The notes beneath the pieces were generated by a model. It searched no databases and was not told where the DNA came from. It was given only the letters and a program-made list of their open reading frames with translations. Positions 1 to 11,744 of a DNA stretch of 64,000 bases are shown piece by piece. This DNA is from Ottelia alismoides. Taxonomy: Eukaryota > Streptophyta > Magnoliopsida > Alismatales > Hydrocharitaceae. Location: NCBI GenBank assembly GCA_037367405.1, contig JAZKJV010005547.1, positions 62,001 to 126,000 of the forward strand, read 5' to 3'. The position numbers were made by a program, and so were the translations under genes. The number at the start of each line of letters is the position of its first letter. Positions within the stretch are counted from its first letter, which is position 1.

Positions 1-290
1 AAAAAACCCACAAAAATTTGCATATTTGTTGGTAATTAATCATACATTCACACTTTGTGCATTTTTGCCTTGTTCTATCTTGTTTGCTCTTTGTATTCGA
101 CCTCTACACACTTGCACTATACACATATTCTGTAGAGTTATAATAAATTTTAACTCCACCTTTGCTTGTCATTGTTTGATTCGATATTGTGTGTTTTATG
201 TTGTTTGAAGTCTAGATTTCGTGTGGTCGATTCAGCGACTGAGTTCCCGCCTTGTGTGGAACTTAAGACCATCGATCTTTGGCATCAACA
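1..290 (+). repeat. 3' end of the 5' LTR of element A
   Basis: The segment matches 29811-30071, the end of B's 3' LTR, almost base for base and ends at the same CA dinucleotide (...ggcatcaaca). A PBS-like sequence follows two bases later, which fixes the LTR edge at 290. The rest of this LTR lies outside the window. Confidence 0.85.
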
Positions 291-292
291 AA

Positions 293-310
293 TAGCATCG
301 TTGCCAGGGA
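293..310 (+). other. Decayed primer-binding site (tRNA-Asp type)
   Basis: tagcatcgttgccaggga lies two bases after the LTR end. It differs from the Asp-tRNA complement TGGCGCCGTTGCCGGGGA at a few positions, mostly CpG or G-to-A type changes. Element D keeps the perfect 18-mer in the same position relative to its LTR. Confidence 0.75.
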
Positions 311-1735
311 GCAACAGCGTATAGAGCATTCTTTTGTGATTGATTGTGAATATTTGCCTATCTTTTTACATATTTATTTGATTATATTGTTTGATTGGAC
401 TAATCACCTTTTGGTTGGATTTTGTGCGAGGTACCGCCGAGCGAGGGGAGAGCTCCATCCTAGGCGCTTGGGCACCCACGTGAAGGCTCGCTTAGCACCA
501 AAAAGAACTTGGGGGCTTGAGAAGACCATAATCTCTTCTAGAATTTTTGTAGTTTAAAAATTTGTAATTTGAAGTGAGAGAGAGACTTAATTTGTAATAA
601 CTTGGACTCTCTAGGACACTCGGGCCTAATTTCCAAGTGTTTGTTCACTTGGGGGCTCACCGCGGTTTTGTGTTTTTCGCGGCTTTCTCGTCTTTATTTC
701 ATTTTGTTTCCCGAGGATTTATCCCCTAAACATAGGAATTTTTGTTGACTGTGATGAATTAAGAAGCTAAGGCCCAATCCATAATATCTTGACTGCACCT
801 ATAGATCGTTGGACTTGGCTAAAAATCAACTGAAAAGGCTATTGACTTGGACTAGAGACCACGTGCTGAGAGGAGTCGTATACAGTGCTGGCAGGATCCA
901 CTGTGGTGGACACCGATCAGCTCCCGAGACCGGACTCCGGACTCTCTTTCTAGTCATAGCTACTTGTTCTTCATGTTAATAGAAGTTACTCATTTTAGGG
1001 TGATTTCCTCGTGCATGCATTTAGGTAGTTTTATTATTATATTTAATTTATGCGCGGATCACTTTGCATGTAGAGTGATGGCGAAAAGGTACGCATTTCT
1101 ATCCCTGCATGCATCATAGATTTTGACTGCGCGTCGGCTTTTCCGCTTTCCTTCCCCAGTTTTGTTGGACTTTAAATAACAAGGAAATTGGAAAATTCGT
1201 TAGACGGTGATTGTTCAGAAAAATACATAAAAAGCGAAAATCATAAAATTGGGACTGCTAATGTAAATTTGACCTAACACTCATCCCACCAAAAACTGTC
1301 TTGGGGAGAGTAACCCCCTCCTTGTTTGATTTATCTGCTACGAGAGAGTGACCCGAGGATAGAGCCACGCCTGAAATTCTGATTGAGTATTGATCGTGGT
1401 TAGTCGTTCTCCAGTGAGGATCTCTCCGGTAACCGGTAAAGTGGACCGTGACGTCCTTAGCAGATTGAATTTGCGGGAACAACCGGGATACAATTCGCAA
1501 TTCATACTGGCTGGGAAAGATCTAATGTGGATCGGGACAGTCAGTTAGGAAAGTAGGGTACCTAACAGCTCGCTCTAACACTCTGATAGATTGACTGATG
1601 ACCTAATAAATTTTGACAAGATAACAGACCGAACTTTCACGGTCATCAGCTCAAGAGTTGTGTAGGTGAATTGGTGGTTTGATTGAACATCTTGTTTGCA
1701 TTCCAGATCTCATCCACCCTTATCTCTAGATCAAG
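311..1735 (+). other. Non-coding leader of element A
   Basis: No credible gene. A stretch near 1250-1320 (gggactg followed by a ggggagagtaaccccctc block) is recognisable in the leaders of C (34580-34690, minus) and D (14390-14490, minus). This supports a common ancestor for all three and may mark a conserved packaging or structural part of the leader (inference). Confidence 0.6.
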
Positions 1736-4251
1736 ATGATGGGAAGGAGATCCCTTAGGCCACGTCTGGTGGCACCGCTATCGAGCACTCCTCCTTTTTC
1801 ATCTAGGTCAGCTTCGGGGAGTCCAGACCCACTCTCTGAGCCTGAGTTTACGTCCACCCTGTTCCCCCTCGACCACCCTTCTTCTTCTATCAGTCCAGTG
1901 GTTCAGACTTTAGTGCATAACAGAGTTCAGAACATTTAACGTCACCTGAGATAGATTCTTTTGACTTTGCAGAAACACTAGAAATGGAAGGCAGAGAGGA
2001 ACACCCTAATGAGCAGAGACCGCCTCCATACATATATGATCAGGCTGCCATCAACAATTCACTGCTAGTCTCCCTCGAAACCATGCAGCGTCAGATCAAA
2101 GACCGGGAGTGGTCATGGGTGAAATCATGAGGGAGATGCGTGACGGAAGAGAAGATCGAAATGGGCGCGATGATATACCAGGAGAAGAACCTAACCAGGA
2201 GAGGCCGGCTCCGAGGACCATGAGGCAATTGCACAACCCTGGTGCAACCCTCACACACTGATGGATCCAACTTCCTCCCATCTATGGTGGCTTCGAGCTT
2301 CGCCCACACACCATTCATCTACTGCCCAAGTTTCACGGGCTGGCCACTGAAGAACCTCACCTCCATCTGCAAGAGTTCGAAATGATATGCAGTACGATCC
2401 ATGACAGGTTCGTGACTGAGGATACCATCAAAATGATTGCCTTCCTGTTCTCCTTGGTTGATAGAGCTGCCTACTGGATGAAATATTTGGGGAGGTACAT
2501 CAACACTTGGGAGCAACTCCGGACTGAGTACTTGAACAAGTACTATCCACTCGGCCGAGCAAATGCAACAATAGCAATGATCAGCAATTTCACAATGATC
2601 CCCAACGAACAATTCCATGAAGCTTGGGATCACTTTAGAGAGCTCATTGACCGATGTCCTTACCATGAAATATCACAGCCCAATCTGGCGCAAAGTTTCT
2701 TTTGCGGGCTGACATCAGAGCTGCAGGGGCTCGTGAACGCCTCGCGTGGGGGATCTTATTTCTCCAAGGATGTCGATGGGTCTGGGCCATCTATGAGCAG
2801 ATGGCAGAAAATTCTACAGTGATGTCCCAGGGCCGCATCTATACAAACTCCAAGGTCATGCCACAAGCTACTTCTTACCATCGCATTGCTAGGATCGATG
2901 CTGGGAACCATACTTCGTCAGCAGCAGCAGCACAAGATGAATCGGCAACAGCTTGCATGGGCATTATCAGTGAAAAACTGGACCGCGTCGAGATTTTGGA
3001 AAAAGAAGCAAGGCCAAGGTCTGGCACAGATAGACCAGTTGGCTAAAACCATGAGTGACCTGAAGACTCACATTTTGAGTATTCATGAGGCACAATCATC
3101 TTCAAATCCGCCTCCCAGGTCACTGGCTGACTCCAAAGGTAGCCATTCTAACCCATCACCTCCAGCATACCGCCAAGTTCACCATGTCTAGGAGGTGTCG
3201 GTACAACAGTTGCCACACTATTCACAGCAACCACCATCTCAGGACACTCAGATGGTGGTCTATCAGCCGGATCAACCTTTGGTAGTACTACCACCTCCAC
3301 CCTTCAAGCAGGAGCCGTTGATGGAAGTCAACGGGATATGGTACAACCGGTACCCCCAGCAGCCTGGGATTCGTCGTGATCACCCAGGATTTCGTTGGAC
3401 CACCGGTGGTTCCTCCTCCCAACAACAGCCTCCAACTCAGGGCAATCATAGTAGCCAACACCAGCAGCCCCAATACTCCCAACAACAGCAGCATCAATAT
3501 CAGCAGAATCCTCGTCACGCCTATCGAGGACAGCAGTGGAGACAGCGGCAGTAGCCTTACCAGCGGCAGCACTCCCAGTCTCACCAACAACCTCAGTTCC
3601 AGCAAGGGAACGCTCTCGGTTCTTCCACACATGTATTGGAAAACCCATCACTTGATGATCTCGCCCGCTTGCTCTCCGAATAGCAAGCGTCTTTCTGGCG
3701 AGAAATGGATGAGTTCCGACAGGAGTTGAGGGACATAATCAAAGGGAAAGCCTCCATACCTGCACAGAGCGAGCCGAATCCGAATAACTTGAAGAGGAAA
3801 TCTGAGCAGGTTCAGTTTATAGAGGATACCACTCCTAGTGCTTATTTGAATGACATGAATTCTATGTTTGATACTCACTTCGTGTCACTTAGGAGCGGTA
3901 GGGAACTAGCCGGCGGCGGCTAATCTGAAGGACAATACCATGGAGATTCTAGAGCCCCAGATGAGGAGAGAAGCGGTGTTGATGCCACCAACAACAATAA
4001 TGATGATGACGGTGGTGTTGATGCCACCAAGGATGACCTTCCGGACGACGGTGCTGAGGCCGTCGTAATACCAAACGCAGACGGTGGTGCTGAGGCCACC
4101 ATTTTTGATGATGAACCAAAGCGCGGTGCTGAAACCGCAAAGGAGAATATTTTGGGTGGTGCTGATGCCCCCATTCCGAGTCCATCTGTATTCCAACCGT
4201 CTATTTTGCCATTCTCTGTATCCCTGGACACACTGAAAAAGACCAAAAAAT
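1736..4251 (+). pseudogene. gag: Gag of element A, disrupted
   Basis: Encodes the structural Gag that would form the cytoplasmic particle. The start at ATG 1736 (MMGRRSLR) is matched by C at 34216 (minus). The Retrotrans_gag core spans about 2230-2760, including WEQLRTEYLNKYYPLGRAN and FHEAWDHFRELIDRCP. It is followed by a coil-like segment (about 2950-3080), a Gln/Pro-rich part (3195-3560) with the DHPGFRW motif, a basic stretch (about 3790), and a low-complexity acidic tail (3925-4250) of recurring Gly-x-Asp/Glu-Ala units. No CCHC zinc knuckle was seen. Breaks: a stop after residue 67, a stop at 2259-2261, frame changes near 2760 and 2980, and stops at 3189, 3553, 3681 and 3921. Translation ends at TGA 4249-4251 and pol continues in another frame. 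Confidence 0.82.
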
Positions 4252-4291
4252 GAATAAATGAAAGGTTTCTCCATCAATTCCGAGTCCATGT

Positions 4292-6096
4292 GTGTTGAAT
4301 GATGATGTTTGCATGGATTCCCGTCCTTTACAGGCCCAGGAACCTTCTGCTAACCCTCTGTCTGAGGAGAGCCCCTCCATCCCCTTCCCTCAAGCACTTC
4401 GCTCGACGAAGGGGAATAAAATAGAAAATCCCAAAAAGAAGGAACAATTAGAGTTCAGCCAGCAGATGATAGACAGTTTTCAGATACAGCTGACTCTACA
4501 GGAAGCACTTGAGCACATCCCCCTTTTCCAAAAGAATCTGAGAGAAAAGACCACCGTACGCAGGAGAAGGCGGAACAACAGAGGAGAGATCCATGTGCAC
4601 ACCCGTGCCACATGTTGTGCCATTCAGAAACAGTTGCCAGCCAAACGACCGGATGCAGGAGCTCCATATGTCAGATGCCAGATTAGTGAGCAGCCATTTG
4701 ATCGTACTCTATTAGACAACGGCTCTTCTATCAACCTCCTTCCGGCAGCCTTACTCGACCAATTCGAGTTCGGCCCGCTCCTTCGGAGTCGAACAGTCCT
4801 TCAGTTTGCTGACAGGTCTATCAAGAGGCCGAAGGGGTTGTTGAGAGACGTGGTCGTCAGCATTCAGGGCCTGAAATTCCCTGTGGACTTTGTTGTATTT
4901 GACATGGAGATCCCTGAGTCGGTGACCGATGCCCCCATCATACTAGGACGCCCATTCTCGACCACAGCCAAGGCGGTGACCGACCATGATAGTGGGAAGG
5001 TGTACTGTCACGTAGAGGGTGAGAGTATACAAATAAAGACGATTGACGAGACCCAAGCGAGAGATTCATACTGCTCAGAGCCATGTAGTGACACAGTGCA
5101 GCTGACAGATACAGAGTTAGACGTCCACCAAGAGTGTTATTCTGTGATGACCGATTATGAAGCGATTTGGGAAGATCCAGAAGCACGATCCCTCGCCGTG
5201 TCTGCAGACTCAGAGTACCCTCCTTTTGAGGCAGACGAGAGTTCGGAGAGCACACCCTTGGTAGATGACACTATCGAGATTGACAGTTGTGTTATGAGTG
5301 GAAATACTGATGATTGTTCAGATTCAGATCCCTCGGAGGCAGACTTTGATTGGAAGGATTTTGATACATATTTTCCATGTATGTTTCCCGATGAGCCGAT
5401 AAAAAGGACGGGGAGCGAGCCAGTACAGATGATAGACACACCAACAGGGTTCCCTTCGTCAAAGTCACAGGTACAACGAGAGTTCTCACATGCAGACCTG
5501 GTTGCTTTCACGCAGACATATCAGAAGCTAGATTTGCCAGCTCCCACCAAGCCAGAATTGAAGCCTTTACCGCAGCCGCTCAAGTATAGATTCCTTGTTG
5601 GAGAGTCCGATATGCACCTAGTCATTATTTCAGCGGATTTGATTGGAGAGCAGGAATCTCGTATGATGGAGGTTCTTGAACGCAACCACAAGGCAATAGG
5701 ATGGAGTGTGGATGATCTCAAGGGGATAAGTCCGGCCATGTGCTCCCACCGTATCTACCTTGAAGAGGACGCTAAGCCATCGCGTGAGTTTCAACGACGG
5801 CTGAACCTGAATCTTCGAGATGTAGTAATGAAGGATATATCTAAATGGTGGAGAGCCAATTTTATCTACCCATCTCCGACTCTAAGTGGGTTAGTCCTTT
5901 ACATGTGGTACCCAAGAAGACGGGTGTCACTACAGTTGTGAATGAGTCTGGAGAGGAGATCGCCACCCGGATACCCACTTCTTGGAGGGTCTGCGTGGAC
6001 TACAGATGATTGAATGAGGCCACCAAGAAGGATCATTTTCCGCTACCATTTATTGATCCGATTATCGAGAGGCTAGCTGGGAAGAGTCATTATTGA
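4292..6096 (+). pseudogene. pol: Pol of element A: protease plus truncated RT
   Basis: A 549-residue open stretch (4292-5941) holds a conserved pre-protease region (QLEFSQQMIDSFQIQL), a basic RRRRR patch, and an aspartic protease domain (about 4660-5070). The active site reads LLDNGSSINLLP (Asp-Asn-Gly-Ser, codons 4715-4726) and the distal signature is APIILGRPF. An acidic linker with SDPSEADFDWKDFDTYFP (about 5323-5380) precedes the RT entry motif GWSVDDLKGISPAMCSH. A one-base loss at about 5867-5871 puts the rest of RT out of frame. RT then continues in the shifted frame (KKTGVTTVVNESGE, WRVCVDYR) through a stop at 6007-6009 and ends at GKSHY, where a deletion joins it to post-pol sequence. 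RNase H and integrase are missing. Confidence 0.85.
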
Positions 6097-7256
6097 ATGA
6101 ATCTTGAAAATTTGCATCACAAAAATATTTTCTGCATTCTGCATAGCATTTGCATAGCATGAGCATTTTTCGGATTAAGTTTGATTGTTGAACAAATCTA
6201 AGTAAAATCCGGAGATTGGAGCTTGATTGGACCTTAAAATCTACCTAATAACAGGAACCTTTTATAGGAACTGGGTTTGAGGTACTTCAGGTATAGTTGA
6301 CTTAATTCTTCAAGGATCACGGGACTTGGTTCAATGGATTCTTGACTGCCTAAGTAGAGTATTTCGGAACACACGCACGACTCTTGTTGATAATGACCTA
6401 ACTTGGACACCTGCACCTTTCACATGGCTCAACTCAGTTGGAATGGTGAGGGGATTGGATTTGCCGGTATGAGATGCACACAGGTGGAAACACTTGTCCT
6501 CCTCTAGGGAGGGAAGTGCTCCCCAACCCGTCCAGTGATGAGGAAATCTAAAGACATGAGAGTGTGGGTTGCAATAAAGCTTCAAAAGAGGGTTAGTCTA
6601 CCAGCTCAAGAGGAAAAACTCCTTATGTAAATGCTGCTGTAAATAGTATAAAAAAATGGACAGGCCTGTAAAAAAAATGCCTGCAAAGTATGTACATATG
6701 TTGTAAAGTCAATAAGCAAGCTTGAGTCCCAAAGTCATATTATGTGAGCCTGCAGCTAGATGACTTGACTACACTGGTCTTGCATCCTAGGATAGGTAGC
6801 TATACTGGCTACCACCCATTCTTCTCTTCACCCCTCCTCTTGAGCTGGTTGCCACTTGAACTTAGAAGGGAATACCCGCTCCTCGAGGAAGGAGTCACTG
6901 GATTGGGGAATCATTGGGTTGTCATACTGAAGAAGTCAGTCTCTTTGCCATTCTAGTTGAGGAGAACCACTATCACTTACACTGTACGAGTCAGATTCAT
7001 AGTCGTAAGGGTTTGCGTATGAGTTGAGATATTTCTGACCTGGCTATTGAGGAGACTAGAGCAGAGTATTAGGATTCTCAGGGACCGTTGGATTTCAAAT
7101 CTGGTTCTCATTAAGGTTCCGCCCGCACTAAATGTCCAAAGGTCTAACTTAAGCTCCAAACTTTGATTTTGTGAAGACAAGTTTGATAATTAAACTAAAT
7201 CCACTTTCTTCTTTTTCTTTTCTTTATTTTTCTTTCTACACTTATTGCATAAGTGT
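6097..7256 (+). other. Post-pol non-coding region of element A
   Basis: Collinear with B 24815-26262, joined directly to truncated RT. The unit at 6313-6602 is present once here but twice in B. No env-like ORF or other gene is recognisable. This is the untranslated stretch between pol and the 3' LTR. Confidence 0.7.
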
Positions 7257-7291
7257 TTGCTAGGGACTAGCAAAGGCAAAGTATAGGGGGA
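7257..7291 (+). other. Hairpin and polypurine tract preceding the 3' LTR of A
   Basis: A 7-bp stem (ttgctag/ctagcaa, 7257-7263 and 7267-7273, loop gga) is followed by the purine run aagtataggggga ending at 7291. The LTR begins at TGATGAATCC (7292). B has the same layout at 26263-26297. In LTR elements the PPT primes plus-strand synthesis (established). Confidence 0.78.
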
Positions 7292-8434
7292 TGATGAATC
7301 CACATTTCATCATCTTTATTCTATCATTTTGGCCTCAAAAACCCTGACAAATGCATGTAAATACTCTTAATTAGAGCATCCTAGCATTCATGCATGGGCA
7401 TGTAAATAGTGTATAAAATACTGTTTTTAAAGCCAAAATTATAGAATAAATAAAAGAAAAGAAAAAGAATAAAATATTGTAAATATTTCATGACCCGAAA
7501 CCCCGAGACCTAGGCATCTTGATGACTAGGCCGACAAGGAATAAAGTTGGGGGAGATAAGGGCCAGAATACAATAAAAATACCTTTGTTTATTCATTTTG
7601 GGACCTATTTTTGGTTTCACTTTTTATACCTCAAATAAAGAAACTCTGTACATGAAATTGTAGATAATTAAATAAATAAAAATACAAAATTTATTTTATG
7701 CAAAAACACTCTACAGATAAAAAGTTATGATCTGAATAAAAATCCAAAATACTAACTTCCCATATCTGTATCTTACAAATAAAAACTCGAAATGCATCAA
7801 ACTCACCTTTAATTGTATATAATTTAAAATAATCTATTTAATGAAGGTGGTTTCACATTTGGCGGAGCTACAGTTTGAAAGTTGAGTTTGGACCCCTATT
7901 GTATACTTGTACATGATAAAATATTCTTTTTATTATTTATTCATTATTTTTATAATTTTATATTTTAACTTTGTAAATATTGTTTATAATAATTATGTAT
8001 ATTAAAATCAGAATAAAAACTCAAAGAAGACATAAAATAAAATACTTGTATAAATAGCATACCTAGGTATAATACCTATACCTATACCTATAAAATTACT
8101 ATTTATATTTTATTAAGTGTATGAAATACATCAGAAAATAAAAATAATAATATATTTAAGTGTATAGAGATATTTTATAAATCTATAAAATAATATACAA
8201 AAATAAATAAATTAAATATATAAAATAAAAATAAAATAGTAAAATATATAGATATATATATACCTATATAGGGCACAAAAGGTAACTTGTAATTATATGC
8301 CTCGTAAAAATAAATAAAAAATTACCATAAAATTCTTTATAAAATAAGAAACATTTTTTATTTTATAACCTAAAATTAATAAATTCATTTACTATTTTAT
8401 TTCGAATTTACAAATAATTTTGGCTCCGAATTTC

Positions 8435-8460
8435 CTGGTTGGTCCACGTGGACCAACCAG
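8435..8460 (+). promoter_or_regulatory. 26-bp perfect palindrome with a G-box core, U3 of A
   Basis: The 13-bp half ctggttggtccac is followed directly by its reverse complement, centred on CACGTG (the plant G-box for bZIP/bHLH factors, established). It lies about 235 bp upstream of TATATAG (8695). A second inverted repeat, gacctcggtc/gaccgaggtc, follows at 8476-8503. B keeps 20 bp of the palindrome at 27443-27462. Binding is inference. Confidence 0.6.
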
Positions 8461-8694
8461 GCGCGGTCATCTGTTGACCTCGGTCTACTACCTGACCGAG
8501 GTCTGGCACCTTCTGACAACCCGATTCGAGCCCGATTTCGCCCAATTTCCGAGCCTAATCCTTGCGTCGTCCTTCCTCGATCCCTTCTTGGAAAATTTTC
8601 CCTGATCATCACTAACCCACGCCACACCTTCAGATCACGCAAAATCTCCATCATGTGTGTGTGGCCCTCGCTTGAAGAAGACGCCACCATCCTG

Positions 8695-8900
8695 TATATA
8701 GTCGACCCGCCACCTTCAAGCTCAGATTTGAACCCCCTTAGCACCCGCTTCGCTCCTGTTTTGGTGCCCTTGAGTGAGAGGAAGGTGACAGCTTCCGCCT
8801 CTGTGCGTCAGATCGATCGAGCAAGCATCAGGGCGGCTCCACCACCTCTGCCATTCGCCGGCGTCGCGGTTCCCCCACCTCTGGTTCCGGCCATCGAGGT
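8695..8900 (+). promoter_or_regulatory. TATA-like box, leader start and splice donor in the LTR of A
   Basis: TATATAG at 8695-8701 is the best TATA candidate. It is followed 204 bp later by catcgag/gtatac, a donor-like GT at 8899. The matching acceptor (cttgcag in B at 28112-28118) is missing here because D interrupts the LTR at 9103. Confidence 0.5.
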
Positions 8901-11348
8901 ATACTTCTTTCCCCCTTTTTCGTTTCGCATTTTACTTCCCCTAGCCGTAGGATCAAAACCCCCCAAAAATCATCGAGTTCCATCCATCGATTCACCTTCA
9001 CGATCATCTCGCCGGAGCTCGCTCCGACCATCACTTTGCGCTGCCGTTCCCTGTCGCCATCCGCTTCACCGACCTTCGATGTATTTTGCCCTCGTTGGTC
9101 TTTGATGAGTCGCGAAATCGGCCATCTAATATAGTGTAATTAGCACTGAATTTGTCATCGCAGTCGGGCCGAATTGGGTCATCAAAGACCATCTAATTGA
9201 TATGCTAATAAGAATCAGACGGTCATATTTTATTTTACTTGGCAAGAAACCAAGGTCGAACTCAGGGACACGAGCCTCTCTCGTGATTATTCGGATTTTT
9301 ATCTAATTACTAAGTGTTGAGTTAAAGGATCATAGGTCCAATCATGCAATAGGACAAGATAATGCATTAAAACAAAACATGCAAATTTTTTTATTTTATT
9401 TTTAAACATGCAAATTCATGCTATGCAAAGAAAAATAATATGCCCTAGATAAAATGATGAGCAAATCTAACAAAGTGTCAATTTCGAGTTTAATTCATGG
9501 GTCAAGCTTGATGGACAAATTAAACACGGCATAAGCTTAAGTACTAAGGGACGCATGGCTTCTAAAATATTACATCAAAAATTTTGTGTCCAAAATAACA
9601 ATTGGGCATGCCATTAGAAAGTGCATCAAACAAGCTTTAAAATGAAACTGAAATCAACTCAATTGGAAATAAGAAGCTCAAGATATGCATGAAGGAAAGC
9701 AAGGGCATAAATGAAAGAAAACATGAAAAGTTAATTACAAACAGGTCCCTGGGAGGGACTAAAATGCAATAAAAATAAAGCGCGAGGCTTCCCTATAAAT
9801 AACCCACACGCGGGGGCATATTTGCAATTATTAAAACCTGCAAGGTTAAATATGCAAAATGCCCCAGACTCACGTGGTCTGCATGTGCTGTAAGGACCTG
9901 GATGCAAATTGGAGAAGTCAGCGGTGCTCCTGTGAAAATAACCAAAAGCACGTGCATGGCATGTGCTCTTCCAGGCTCGGAGTCGGCGCTGAGGTTCGGA
10001 GGAGGCTTGGGGTGCTTCGGCAAAGGCTCGGAAGTTGGCTCGGATGGTACAAAGCTCTGAGGCAGCTTGGAGTAGGTTCGATGCAGGTTCGGCTAGGCTC
10101 GGACGGTACGAACCTACGTGCTTAGGCTCGGAGATGGCTCGGAGCTCCAGGCCTAATGGGTCGGAGGCAGAGGCTCAGCTGTCGTATGGTGTTGACGTAT
10201 GTATGATCATAAGCCATTCGATCATGGTGATCGGGTGGCTCCTGTCTGCTCCAGGAATCGTTGTGTGGCCTCATCTGGGCCATCGGATGGTCACCGGGAG
10301 TAGACCATCCAACGGCAGCCGTATCTCCATCTTCATCTGCGGTGGGCGGCGGAGTTCGAGCTCCAACAAGGACTCCAAGCTTCGCCGCCTCTCAGCGTGC
10401 TCGGAGAAGATCCCCAGCCTCTCCTAATTGGTTGATTATCATCGTTGAGGCTAGAAAAAGATGCTGGAGCTCCTAGAGAAGGTCGTTGGAGCTCATACAT
10501 CGGAAACGAAGCTTGCTAAGTCAGCTCCGACAGGTCTCCGGCCTTTGATGGAGTCTTCCCCTGCAAGTTAGTGCAAAGCATTTTGTGCGTGCAGGTGAAT
10601 CAGATTTCGTGTGAGATGAAGTGAAGTGGGAGCCTTGTGGACGGAGAAGGGGAAAGCCCGGCGCTCCTCAGCCATGTAAGGCGGAGGAGATGGGTCAGAC
10701 GTGACAGGGGTTGTGGAGGAAGAAGAAGATGGTCTGAAGGAGGCGCGTGGATGATGAATGCGAGGTGGAGCTCGGAAGGTGAGCGATGAGGGTCGAGAGG
10801 GAGGTGAAAGTTCTAATTAATTAAGTAAAAATCAATGAAAATAAGAAGGAGGAAGAGGGAACTTACCTGACCGGAGATGGCGGTCGGAAGCTTGGGATGG
10901 GGCTCGTTTCGAGCCCCGAGTCTCGCTGGACCCCACAGCTACTCGGGGCAGCTCGAGCGTGCTTGAAGCGACGCGACACCGCCATGGGAGGGCGGTGGGT
11001 CTCACCTGAGGTACTCGTCGTCATCGCTCTATCCTGTCACCTCCCCCTGTCAGAGGGAGGTGGAGGAGGGCTGGGCGATCCCCCACGTAAAGGTGGACGA
11101 CGATGGCATGCGAAGGGGAAGGGTCTTTAAGGTTTCGAAGTTGGGAGGTTCAGGTGGTGGTCGAAAGAGAGGTTTTCCTGGGGTACGTGATAGTCCACGA
11201 GGATGAGGGAAGATGGGTAAAGGTCGTGGGGTGGTTATAGAGAGAGGGAGTCGTCGGGAACGGTGGGGGAAATAAGAAGGGCGAGGTTTCCGAACGACGT
11301 GGAGGACGTACGAGTGAAGGCCACCCGGAGGTTGAAGATGATCTAGTG

Positions 11349-11374
11349 GCCGTTGGATCTCGAGATCCAACGGC
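11349..11374 (-). promoter_or_regulatory. 26-bp perfect palindrome upstream of D's TATA-like site
   Basis: gccgttggatctc is followed directly by its reverse complement, centred on CTCGAG. In LTR copy 2 (17529-17554) the centre has changed to ctggag but both arms persist. It lies about 220 bp upstream of the TATA-like site, close to the placing of A's unrelated palindrome. Confidence 0.55.
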
Positions 11375-11744
11375 TGATGATTGGGCGCGAAAGAGCGGGT
11401 ATGATGAGATCGAGGGCGACATGATCGAAGGGCCAAGATGTCACCATGTGTCGTGCTCTGGAGTGAGCGCTGGCAGACGACTTGGATGTGATCCAGAGTT
11501 GATCTAATGGTTGAGGCGCGAGGTTTGGAAGAAGCGGTTGTGATAGAAAGTTGAGGGCGCGATCAAGCGGTGTACAAGCCGCCACGTGGCGTGAGGAGGG
11601 AGAGGCGGCAACGGGCGGTGGTGATGAAAGGTGGGGATGATCAAACGGTTGAGGGTAATGAGCGGATGTGGGGAGAGCTGGGCCGTTGGATTCAAGACGA
11701 AATCCAACGGTCAAGGATGCGGGCAGCTGCTGCAAGGAGGCCGG

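Larger units (their letters stand above)
1..9102 (+). mobile_element. Element A: Athila-like Ty3 retrotransposon, internally deleted
   Basis: Layout in order: last 290 bp of the 5' LTR, tRNA-Asp-type PBS, leader, gag (from 1736), protease and the N-terminal edge of RT (to about 6096), a deletion, the post-pol region, a hairpin with PPT (7257-7291), and the first 1.8 kb of the 3' LTR (from 7292). The 3' LTR stops at 9102 where element D begins. Assignment to the Athila-like group rests on the tRNA-Asp PBS, the gag His-Pro-Gly-Phe-Arg-Trp segment (compare Athila NHPNFSW) and the pre-RT motif GWSVDDLKGISPAMCSHRI (known family resemblance). Stops and frameshifts make it non-functional. Element B at 19690-30071 is its closest relative in the window. 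Confidence 0.88.
7292..9102 (+). repeat. 5' part (U3 and start of R) of the 3' LTR of element A
   Basis: Begins TGATGAATCC right after the PPT and follows B's LTR (26298-28105) with scattered differences. The first kilobase is AT-rich. A GC-rich promoter-like part follows (8400-8900), with palindromes, TATATAG at 8695 and a splice-donor-like site at 8899. The LTR is cut at 9102 (after ggtctt), where D starts with TGATGAG. B's copy continues past this point with tatttacttgcag. Confidence 0.82.

Noticed and set aside
4240..4300. Programmed frameshift between gag and pol
   Set aside because: Gag and pol lie in different frames in A and C, but the frame difference is not the same in the two copies and no conserved slippery site plus structure was seen. 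Indels explain it.
8071..8095. Short ctata-type tandem repeat in U3 of A as a regulatory array
   Set aside because: Short, imperfect and in AT-rich DNA; nothing beyond a microsatellite can be claimed.
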